From: Silene latifolia | Taxonomy: Eukaryota; Streptophyta; Magnoliopsida; Caryophyllales; Caryophyllaceae | NCBI RefSeq assembly: GCF_048544455.1 | Contig: NC_133528.1 | Span: 46,522,002-46,586,001 of the forward strand | Reading direction: 5' to 3' | Length of the DNA stretch: 64,000 bases | Shown here: in pieces, positions 49,224-58,985 of the stretch | Layout of the letters: every line of letters begins with the position of its first letter | Position numbering within the stretch: position 1 is the first letter of the stretch | The notes under the pieces: model-generated | Database searches by the model: none | What the model saw: the letters and a program-made list of their open reading frames with translations, nothing else | What the model was told of the DNA's origin: nothing | Program-made: the position numbers and the translations under genes

Positions 49224-49748
49224 TCACTTCTTCATCACGGCTTTGATTGGGGAAGCGAAAATTGTGATTGTCTTCCCGTCGAAGGGGACCCTGATTTTCT
49301 GATGAAGGGTTGATGTAACCGCCTTGACGGTGTGAATCCAGGGGCGTCCCAGAAGCATGTTGAAGGAGGCGTCGATGTCGACTACCTGAAAACTGGTTTG
49401 CCTTTCCAAAGGTCCAGTCGTAATGGTTAGGGTGATAAGCCCCGCGACCTTACGACGAGTACCGTCATAGGCGCGTACTCCTTGATTGGTTGGGACCAGA
49501 TCGGCTTCTTTGATACCCAGTTTATGAGCCGTTTTGAGGGGAATGAGATTAACTGCAGATCCGTCATCCACTAGAACCATAGGTACATTCTTTTTTAGGC
49601 ACTGCACGATGATGTATAGGGCCAGGTTATGGTTGGCTCCGAACGGAGGAATATCTTCATCAGAGAAGATGATCGGGTTGCTCAAGTCGGGAACATCCCT
49701 TGTCATGTGTGCTACCACTATCTTTAGGAGAGGAGGTAGAAGGAACAA
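49224..49748 (-). pseudogene. Ogre-like aspartic protease
   Basis: VLVDDGSAVNLIP is the active-site region (DDGS in place of D-S/T-G). It is followed by RAYDGTRRKVAG, FQVVDIDASFNMLLGRPWIH and AVTSTLHQKIRVPF, the standard Tat/Ogre protease order. The domain itself reads through, but the polyprotein is interrupted on both sides. Confidence 0.85.
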
Positions 49749-50854
49749 TCAGTTTTCCCAAAGCTTGCAGCAGAGCTTGTCGATGTTCAAAGGATGTAGT
49801 GATGAGTTGCCAAATTGAGATCTCGACCTTTTATTTTTGTAGCTGTTTGAGGATCGAATTCTCGGGAGCCTTTGGTTGAGCGTCCACGTCTGGGACGATC
49901 TGGTCGTTCGTTGTTGGAACGGCTGTTGAATTGTTCGGGTTTTGATAGGGGTGTCCGGACCGGATAAGATGACTAATCTCTTTTGCCCGCTTCCCTTTTC
50001 CCGGAACCACATAGACATCCTCAGCGTCGTCTCTCCAAATACCATTGACCTCGGGATCTCGAGGGTACCTCGAAAGGGCATTCCTTGGGGGGTACTTTTT
50101 GTGAGGGAATTTTTTGTGAGGGTAATTTTTATGAGGGTGATTATTGTGAGGCGCGTGCGAGAAAGGTCACGGGAGCAATCCTTCCTGGTGAGCGTAGTTT
50201 CGGGTGTTCGGATGACCCTCCCTCAAGCGCGGTGCTGAAGGAGTGAAAATCAATCGGTGGTAAGCGTCGTCAAGTCGAGTAATCCTTTCAGAGAGACTGG
50301 CTATAACCTCCTCTACTTGTTGGAACATGGCAAGCATGGTTGCGGCGCTGAACACGAATACCCCATCCAAGGCATCCTTTTCTAGGGCATTCACCTTATC
50401 GTCCATTGGCAAGATGAGGTGCGAGCAATCTAAGGTTGGCTCGTCATCGGAGATAGCATGGATTCCCAAAGGATTTGTCTTGCTGTTTCGTTTTGTTGGT
50501 GGAGGCAAAGGTAATTCCCCTTTCTCGATCATGTCTTGAATGACGTGTTTGAGCTTGAAACGGGTTTCTGTGTCATGACCTTTCCCTCGGTGGTACTGGC
50601 AATAGGCATTAAGGTTCAAAAAGCAGGTCTTCCTAGCCTCAGATGGATCCGGAGTGGGTCCGGTCGGTTGTAATTTCCCTTGATCCATAAGCCTCTTCTG
50701 GGCGTTTGCATAAGTTGACCCTATGTTGGTGAACACTCTTTGAGGGCGTTCAGCTCTTTTTGCGGTTGGCTCGAGGAGGTTGACCTCGTCAATCTTGTTT
50801 GTTTGACCATAGGGGCGCGTTCCGGTTGATGTAGATCCCTGGTAGCCTCTACCG
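49749..50854 (-). pseudogene. Ogre-like gag, C-terminal half
   Basis: From the Copia target site: PTAKRAERPQRVFTNIGSTY, then a knuckle-like C-QY-H-RGKG-H-DTET-R in which the last Cys is Arg, then FKLKHVIQDMI. A stop at 50167-50169 is followed in frame by four tandem His-Lys units (HPHKN/FPHKK; about 50090-50160). Next come DVYVVPGKG and a segment ending EISIWQLITTSFEHRQALL, with another stop before it. The antisense-frame ORF of 110 codons here is a shadow. Confidence 0.75.
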
Positions 50855-50859
50855 GTGGT

Positions 50860-51908
50860 TGTAGGGTAATATCCGTATAAAACCCCTTAAAAATAAGGAC
50901 TATAACGTAATTTATCATGTGATTAATGGTCATAAACGAAAAACAAGAGAAACGATAAAAGAATAAGAATCAACCTCGAGTCCTGTGCAAATCGGCCTAA
51001 GAACAGAAATCAATGTAGATTTCCTCCTAATTGTTGCACCCAAGATCGTCTGAGACTATGCCCCTTGTGCTAGAAATTGCTCTCTGATTGCCTTGCAATA
51101 TTGAGAGAGCTTTTGTGAGTTTTTCTGATGTGAGATCTAGAATTTCAGAGAAAAATACTCCAAAACCCTAATTTTTCTACAAATGAGAATGATTAGCTCA
51201 AAAGGAGAGAAGGACTCTCCTTTTGTTCATCTCGGCCAAACCGTGTACCAAGGGAGGGGGTGGGCTTTCCACTTTCTCCTTATTTAACTCGTGGTCCGAC
51301 TCGTTTCGCTAAATGTATATGACGGGTTTTAATTATAAATCGTCATCCTATATCGGATATTAAAATGTCGACCAGTAACATGAATTAGTCGACATATTAA
51401 TACTTGTCCGACAATGACAATATTGTATAATTAATTAATTCAATATACATTAATTAAATATAATCGTTTATATTCAATTTACGAATTAACTGCTTAATTC
51501 ACCTTAGCCATTATTATTTAATCCGTATCAAATAATTTTCTCAACATCGCGTTTGACTAATTATTAGTCAGTAACTCCGACTAACCGCTTAGTCATATTA
51601 GGCATCAATATGACTGTATTTTCATACCGTCACATCTCTCAAACGTATCCTATAGGTGTGACTTTTAGGGACCAGTTGATCACCGCCATCAGTATGACAA
51701 TAACGTCAAACTTATCTAGCAAGCCAACCGTTATTGATAAACGTGGACCAACTGATAATAATACAAAAGTATACCTTTTGATCCTTTTAGAGACTTATAT
51801 GTCATTGCACTAACTGTGGAGGACACCAGCCCCAACAAGCTCCCACTGTCCGTACAAGTGTATGTGCAATAACGTTATCCGCACTAACCGGAGGACACGG
51901 CTCCAACA
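50860..51908 (-). repeat. Copia 3' LTR
   Basis: 1049 bp. The U3 side (right end) contains a 71-bp tandem duplication of the boundary CCAACA(A/G)(G/A)CTCCCACT (51832-51847 and 51903-51918), so a polypurine-like tract lies inside the LTR as well as next to it. 51909-52948 is non-coding 3' region with no feature I can name. Confidence 0.85.
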
Positions 51909-52948
51909 AACTCCCACTTGTCCGTACAAGTGTATGTGCGATAACCGATTCTCATATCCATTTAAAATTTCTCCCACTCAATGTAAAACAATTTGCAGAT
52001 CCGTATCCGCAAAGGTCGTATTTTACAATCGATCTGTATCAAGAGTGGTTTCCCCGACTAGAGAGTAACTTAACCGATAAAACGAATCCGTATCCGAGCA
52101 TGGCCATGCATTTCGATTCTGACTCCTCGAGTGGCCCCGAGAAATATCGAGTACACGATAAAGGCTGAATATTTCCTTCAATTCGACTCGCCGATCTAAG
52201 CACAAAGCATGAAATTACCCGAAACAATCTACTTGGCCCCCTGTTACGGATGACCGTGAGAAAGAAACCAAAGTCACCCAAAATGCCTTAATCTCAAGAG
52301 ACAGTCGATAGTCAAAAGAATCGACTCTTAGGATCACCATGGAGGTCCTATCCACGACCTGGCACCGAATGTTATAAAACATTTAGGACTCCACGTTATT
52401 GTCACAATTGTGTCCTACGAGATATCCGTATAACTCGCCTCTGTGATTGGTCAATCAACCGTTTGACATATGGCTCGTTGAACCCACCATCAACCAACGT
52501 CACAAAATAATTGCCAGAGTTATCAGCTCACTTGGGCAATTAAGGACCAAAAATATAATGTTTGTTCAGTTCACTTTGTGGTGTTCAAAATTGTCGTACA
52601 ACTCCACATGAAAAACAAAATATATAAATATCAAAACGATGATGTCGTATAGAGTACACGAGAAAATGAATCTAATCCATAAAAGAGTACTACAACTCAG
52701 GAACACGTTTAATTCCCATGGAAATATCATGCCCTTCATGCTTATCTTATCTTAATGGTTTAGTGAGAGGATCTGCTATATTATCATCTGTAGCAATCTT
52801 TTCTATCACTACCTCCTTTTGCTCCACGTAATCTCGGATTAGATGAGCTTTCTGTTGTACGTGTCTAGACTTGTTGCTAGACTTAGGCTCCTTAGCCTAG
52901 AAGATGGCACCTCTATTGTCGCAATAGATGGTGATCGGGTCATTCGAA

Positions 52949-53441
52949 CTAGGCACTACAGATAGTCCTTGTAAGAATTGACGCATCCATATCGCTTCCT
53001 TTGCGCCAGGACGTGGCATAGTACTCGGACTCGGTCGTAGAATCTGCTATAACACTTTGTTTGGAACTCTTCCCTGATGCAGCGCCATTAAGAGTAAAAA
53101 CGAATCCAGACCGAGATTTCGAGTCATCTCGATCCGTTTGGAAGCTAGCATCTGCAGAATCGGTTTGCGCATAGCTTTTGATCGCCTCCATAAGTCAATG
53201 CCTAATCTTTAGTCCTCCGTAGGTACTTAAGAATGTTCTTGACAGCCATCCAATGAGTTTCACCTGGATGCTGTTGGAATCGACTTGTCATACTCAATGC
53301 ATATGCCACGTCCGGACGTGTGCATATCATGGCATACATGATTGATCCTATAGCCGAAGCATAAGGAATTCGGGTCATGTGCTCTTTCTCTTCCGGTGTC
53401 TCTGGTGCCTGAGACTTGCTCAAATGCACCCCTGGAGCCAT
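52949..53441 (-). pseudogene. Copia RNase H, broken
   Basis: YASAIGSIMYAMICTRPDVAYAL (the RT/RNase H linker), TDRDDSKSRSGFVFTLNG and SVIADSTTESEYYA are typical copia RNase H motifs. The two parts are in different frames (53202-53441 and 52949-53191). Confidence 0.85.
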
Positions 53442-53462
53442 AGGAAGAAACCCTTTTTGGAG

Positions 53463-54767
53463 TTAGTCATGCTGAATCTCTCTAGAATCTTGTCTATGTA
53501 AGACTCGATCGAGAGATAACATCCGACGTGATCTATCTCGATAGATACGGATGCCCAAAATTCTTTGTGCCTCACCCAGATCTTTCATCTGGAAATGGTT
53601 CTTCAACCATACTTTTACCGAAGTTAAGAGAGGTATGTCATTCCCAATCAGCAGTATGTCATCAATATACAATATTAGGAAGACAATCTTGCTCCCACTC
53701 GACTTGATATATAGACATGGTTCCTCGACCGATCGAGTAAATCCATTTTCTTTTATCACTTGGTCGAAACGATGATTCCAACTCCGAGAAGCTTGCTTAA
53801 GTCCATAAATGGAACGCTTAAGCTTGCACACTTTCTTAGGATGTACAGGATCGATGAAACCTTCGGGTTGTACCATGTACAACTCTTCCTCTAAATAACC
53901 GTTTAAGAAGGCGGTTTTCACATCCATCTGCCAAATTTCATAGTCATGAAAAGCGGCAATCGCTAAGATAATCCGAATGGAACGCAGCATGACTACGGGT
54001 GCAAAAATTTCATCGTAGTGCAAACCTGGCACTTGGGTGAAACCTTTAGCAACTAGTCGTGCTTTATAGATATCTTGTTGACGTTCCACAGAATGCTTTA
54101 TCTTGTAAAGCCATTTGCATTGAAGGGGACGAACCTTAGCAGGCAAGTCAACAAGATCCCATACGTTGTTCTCATACATGGAGTCCATCTCGAATTGCAT
54201 GGCCTCAAGCCATAGCTTTGAGTCGGAACTAGTCATGGCACCTTTATAGGTTGCGGGTTCACTACTCGTTAAGAGTAGAATGTCATCTATGTCATGTTCC
54301 TCGACCATACCAATGTATCTGTCCGGAGGAATAGAGACTCTACCCGACCTCCTAGGTTCCTCAGGAATATTAACCGCAGCCGGGATTGAAGGAACTGGTT
54401 CCTCCAATGGTTGCTCGGCATTTGGTTCTGGAATCTCCGACAGCTCGAAGGTTCTATTACTCTTCGCGTTCTCGAGAAACACCTTCTCTAAGAATGTCGC
54501 ACTAGCCGCAACAAATACACGTTGTTCGGTTGGCGAATAGAAGTAATGACCAAATGTTCCTTTAGGATAACCTATAAAGTATGTCTTGACCGATCGCGGG
54601 CCGAGCTTATCCTCGTGTCTCCACTTGACATAAGCCTCCCAGCCCCAAACCCGTATAAAGGACAAGTTAGGGACCGTTCCCTTCCATAGTTCATATGGAG
54701 TCTTGTCAACAGCTTTAGACGGACTTCGGTTAAGTATTAGAGCAGCTGACAGAAGAGCATAACCCAC
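53463..54767 (-). pseudogene. Copia integrase C-terminus and reverse transcriptase
   Basis: Begins at the end of the integrase (LILNRSPSKAVDKTPYELW), then a linker with RRSGRVSIPPDRY. RT has MDVKTAFLNGYLEEELYM, SIYGLKQASRSWN and the catalytic YIDDILLIGND. 434 codons are open; the frame is lost near 53463 just before RNase H. The active site is intact. Confidence 0.9.
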
Positions 54768-55572
54768 AATGAATCAGGCAATACGGTGTGACTCATCATG
54801 GATCGAACCATATCAAGTAGTGTTCGATTTCTCCGTTCGGACACACCATTCAACCGAGGTGTTCGGTGGAGTTAAGCGTAAGACAATCCCACAGTCCTTA
54901 AGGTGTTAATCAAACTCGTGTGAAAGATACTCGCCACCACGGTCTGATCGTAGTGTTTTAATCTTTCTACCCAGTTGGTTCTGTACCCTGTTCTGGTATT
55001 CTTTGAATTTCTCAAAGCACTCACTTTTATGCTTCATTAAGTAGACATAGCCATATCTACTTAAATCGTCCGTGAAAGTGATAAAATACCTATAGCCTTC
55101 TCTTGCGGTGATTGACATAGGTCCACACACATCCGTATGTATGAGTCCTAATAGGTCAGCAGCGCGCATTCCAACACCTTTGAAGGAAATTCGAGTCATC
55201 TTACCAATGAGACATGATTCACACGTGCCAAATGATTCAAAATCAAAGGCCGAGATAGCTCCATTCTGTATGAGCTGTTTAACGCGTTTCTCATTAATGT
55301 GTCCCATACAGCAGTGCCATAGATAAGTTTGATCTTTGTCACCTACCTTTAACTTCTTATTCATTACGTGCAATATTTCGGTGGTCTGATCTAAAACATA
55401 AATTCCATTCATGGAGACTGCCTTGCCAAAAATCATATCATGTAATGAGAAAATGCAGCTATTATTCTCTATTACAAATGAAAAACCAAGTTTGTCAAGT
55501 GCAGAAACTGAAATAATGTTTTTAGATAGACTGGGTACATAATAGCAGTTATATAAAAATAACTAAAATCCG
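54768..55572 (-). pseudogene. Copia integrase core, broken
   Basis: 54906-55436 has a zinc-finger-like H-x3-H...C-x2-C (WHCCMGHINEKR, CESCLIGK), HTDVCGPM and TLRSDRGGEYLS. Upstream a frameshift near 55570 separates it from protease; downstream several stops and a frame change lie at 54770-54906. Confidence 0.85.
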
Positions 55573-56560
55573 CTAGGAAAGCTGGATCACATATGTTCCC
55601 CTCGAGACGGCGGCAGACCACTCGTGCTCCATTCCCGACACGCAGTCCACCTCACCCTTTACGAGGGGTTCGATGTTTTGAGCCCCGCACATGATTGCAC
55701 TGAGATGAGAACCACAACCAGTATCTAGTACCCAAGTTCCGTAACTTGCGTGGTTAATCTCAATCATATGAATAAAAGAAGAAGAAGAAGAAGAAGACAT
55801 ACCAACAGGAGTAACGCGACCTGCTTTTATGTCCTCATGGTATACAGGACATGTACGCCTCCAATGCCCAGTCTTGTGGCAATGGTGGCATTCCATGTTA
55901 CCGGTCTTGCTCTTTGTCGCGCCCAGTGAGGTGCTCGACTCACCAGGCCCACTCTTACCTGATCCCGACTTCTTAAACTTCGGCTTACCTACTGTTAGGT
56001 CTGCTTGAGCTTTGCCCTTACCCTTGCCCTTGTTTGACATAACGAGAACATCCTGTTTCATGCTCCCACTGAACTTCATGTCCTTCTCGGTCTGTACGAG
56101 AAGGGAGTGTAGTGCATGAGGACTTTTCTTCAAATAATTCATATAGTAATTGGCTCTAAAGAGCGCAAAACCATCGTGGAGTGAATGAAGCATGCGGTCA
56201 ATCACGATGTTCTCACTGATCTTACAATCAAGTGCCTCCAGTTTCTCAACATTCTCAATCATGCTGAGAATATGTGGGCTAACCGGTTGGCCCTTCTGGA
56301 GTTTCGCCTCAAAGAAGCGACATGTGTGCTCATAGGTCACGATTCTCGGTGCTTTCGAGAATTCCTTAGTGAGCGTGGTGAAAATCTTGTTTGCACCTTG
56401 GGCTATGAAGCGTTTCTGCAAATTGGGTTCCATTGCAAAAATGACTACGTTCTTTATCGCACCCGCTTCCATGGCGAAATCGCTATACTTGGCGATCTCG
56501 TTAACTCTAGCCGTGGGACCTGGGTTTGGCGGGATGGGCTCTATCAGATATTTGAGCTTC
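55573..56560 (-). pseudogene. Copia gag and protease, N-terminus deleted
   Basis: Frame open from the deletion junction (KLKYLIEPIP upstream of the first ATG at 56472). It includes a Lys/Gly-rich stretch, a CCHC knuckle (C-HH-C-HKTG-H-WRRT-C) and the protease active site WVLDTGCGSHL. A poly-Ser run corresponds to a TTC/GAA microsatellite near 55780. It ends in a stop by frameshift at 55573. Confidence 0.88.
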
Positions 56561-56785
56561 CCATCAGTATGACAATAACGTCAAACTTATCTAGCAAGCC
56601 AACCGTTATTGATAAACGTGGACCAACTGATAATAATACAAAAGTATACCCTTTGATCCTTTTAGAGATTTATATGTCATTGCACTAACTGTGGAGGACC
56701 CCAGCCCCAACAAGCTCCCACTTGTCCGTACAAGTGTACGTGCAATAACGTTATCTGCACTAACTGGAGGACACCGGCTCCAACA
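56561..56785 (-). repeat. Copia 5' LTR remnant
   Basis: Only the first 225 bp of U3 remain, matching 51686-51908, including the duplicated CCAACA/CTCCCACT boundary. It then joins gag at CCATCAGTATG. Confidence 0.88.
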
Positions 56786-56790
56786 GTGGT

Positions 56791-57573
56791 TTTGACTAGG
56801 ACACCCTTTCGGAGGTCGTCTTCGATGCATGTTCCAAGGATTTATAGATCCTGGAATATCCTGATATTTTGGTACATCAGTAAGTTGGCATATACCGGGC
56901 GGAGATTATTGACAAATTTCTCTAACAAAGTCGATTTGCTTCGTTTGCTGACCAATTGAGTGCTTACTCTCCTCCAACGGGTTAGGAATTCCGTGAATCC
57001 TTCCTTATCGTTTTGAGTGAGGACCACCAGAGTACGGGTGTTGGCCTGAATCTCGACATTGTTGGCATATTGCTTAGCAAATTTAACCGCGACCTCGTCC
57101 CAGGTAGTGAGGTTCTTCGGCTCAAGGGAGTAGTACCATTGGCAAGGGATCTGTTCCAGAGATGACGAAAAGATCTGGGTGAAGAGTTCTTGTTTGACCC
57201 CTTTTGTGGCCATGTAGTCTTTGAAGGCTCGGATGTGATTGAGTGGGTCCTTCACACCCTTGAACTTGGGCACATCAGTCAAGGTAAAGTTGTCGGGTAG
57301 TTGCTCCCCAACGGGTTCAAATCTTCGATTGTTTTCGAGGTGGATGTTGTTACCCCGGGCTAGGAGATGTTCTTCCAAGAGTTTGAGCCTTTTCTCAGTT
57401 TCAGTCAAAGGCGGAGTGTTGTGTTCCCTGGTTTCCTTGTTTTCTAGGGTGTCGATACGGGTCTCGACACGGTCCATGGTGACGTTGAGAGCAGTGAGCA
57501 GGCTGGCTAGCTGGGCAGTTGGGACATCTCTGTTGTCGTTCTCGTTGATGGACGAAGTTGAAGACGGGGCCAT
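56791..57573 (-). pseudogene. Ogre-like gag, N-terminal half
   Basis: ATG at 57573 (MAPSSTSSINEN). Coiled coil around LNVTMDRVETRIDTLE, then the retrotransposon Gag core PKFKGVKDPLNHIRAFKDYM, WDEVAVKFAKQY and FTEFLTRWRRV. A TAA at 56842-56844 is followed in frame by DDLRKGVLVKTT up to the Copia target site. The frame resumes beyond the insertion at 50854. Confidence 0.88.
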
Positions 57574-58965
57574 AGTTTTGAGGCAGAAAAATGGCTCACA
57601 TTACATCTCAATCCGACACGGTCCAAAGACTGAACGCAGACAACACAAAGGACAGAACAAAGATCAGACTCAACAAGACGAGGATGACCGTGTGTGGTAC
57701 CTCGGTGCTGACTCAATTTATAATGTGACGGTGTTGACCGGACTTTTTTACTCGTGTCCAACGTAGTGACATGACGCCGTTAAACGAGTATTGTGGTGAG
57801 ACGACTCATAAGTAAAGACCCATAAGTACGTTTGCTTTGACTCGATAGACACGAGACAAAATCGGAATGGTGTACTGAAGTTTTCGAAAATAGAGATTTT
57901 CAAAAAGATTCGTTTGTCGCTTTATGGACGGCTTCCAAAGAATAGAGATCCTCGAAAGTCGGTCAGTTGAAGAGTTATCTTAAGTTTGTTTTCAAAAGAC
58001 GGTTTGAGCTTGAGTCGGCTCAGAAAACAATGTACTGTTTCCAGAGACGGATTTTTTGAAATTCAAAATTGTATGTTTTGAAAATCGAGTTTTGAAATGT
58101 TTGAAAAGGTCTCGGGGACGATGTATGGTCCTCGGGATCTTGAAAATGTTTTGAAAAAGGGGTGTGTGCCTTTCTCAGGTTTTGAAAGAGCCATTGTCGG
58201 CGCGAGATGTGTTAAAATCCGTGTCTCGACGCGGCGATTATAACGGCGTAAAAAGGTGTTCTGAAATGGTTGTAGAAAACCAGGTTTGAAAATCGTCATT
58301 ACGACGGCCTAAAAAGGCGTGTTGAAATGGTTGTAGTAAACCGGGTTTGAAAATCATCATTACGACGGCCTAGAAAGGCCTGTTGAAATGGTTGTAGGAA
58401 ACCGAGTTTTGAAAATCGTCATTACGACGGCCTAGGAAGGCGTGTTATTTGAAATGCAACGGTCGGCGAAAGACCGAGGTTTGAAACGGCCATTATAACG
58501 GCGCAAAAAGGTGTTTTCGAAAGTTTGAAAATGACACGGGAGGACTTATGATCACATAACACATAAGCACTCGCAGTTTCATTATATTATGCATAATGCT
58601 GACACGGGTTTTGGCTTAAAGGGTGGGTTACACACCAAGCAATCAAACCCCGATTTTCGAGAGGGATACCAATCCAAACAAAATGTGTAAGGAGGGTGCC
58701 CTATCCTCTTGCTCGAAGGTGATGAAAGCTCTTTGACAAAACAGAAATGTGTATCGTCAACGGTATGCTTGACCCAATCGGGATTTGAAACGCGGGGATT
58801 AGAAAACTCACGCCGACGGGACGAGCCAATTGGTCGAAAAGGGTTAGGTTGTGGGCCCGGACAAGGAACCCGACTATGACCGTAATATCAATTAATGCAT
58901 TTCAACCAAGACCTCGTTCGAGTCTCACCATCTAGGGATCACAAAGACACAAGTGTCCTAGTTTT
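57574..58965 (-). other. Ogre leader between primer site and gag
   Basis: 1.4 kb with no convincing coding frame. Some Ogre elements carry an extra ORF here; none is evident. It contains the tandem repeats at 58236-58516. Confidence 0.65.
58236..58516. repeat. 61-bp tandem repeats in the Ogre leader
   Basis: Three good units and two diverged ones with the core TTACGACGGCCTAAAAAGGC and GAAATGGTTGTAG, unit about 61-63 bp (starts near 58262, 58323 and 58384). Confidence 0.85.
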
Positions 58966-58982
58966 CCCCAGTGGAGTCGCCA
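58966..58982 (-). other. Primer binding site, tRNA-Arg type (Ogre)
   Basis: Reverse complement reads TGGCGACTCCACTGGGG, the primer site known for Ogre elements, 3 bp inside the LTR end. Confidence 0.88.
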
Positions 58983-58985
58983 ATC

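Larger units (their letters stand above)
50860..56785 (-). mobile_element. Ty1/copia element, reverse, degraded
   Basis: Ends TGTAGGGTAATATCC (50860) and GGCTCCAACA (56785), with target duplication GTGGT (50855-50859 and 56786-56790). It lies inside Ogre gag. On the minus strand: 5' LTR remnant of 225 bp, gag, protease, integrase, RT, RNase H, full 3' LTR of 1049 bp. Integrase before RT is diagnostic of copia. A Tork/Angela-like lineage is my impression from RT wording only. The rest of the 5' LTR, the primer site and the start of gag are deleted. Confidence 0.9.

Noticed and set aside
49749..50081. 110-codon minus-strand frame at 49749-50081
   Set aside because: The neighbouring frame carries the Ogre-like motifs (ISIWQLI, HRQALL); this one is a shadow.
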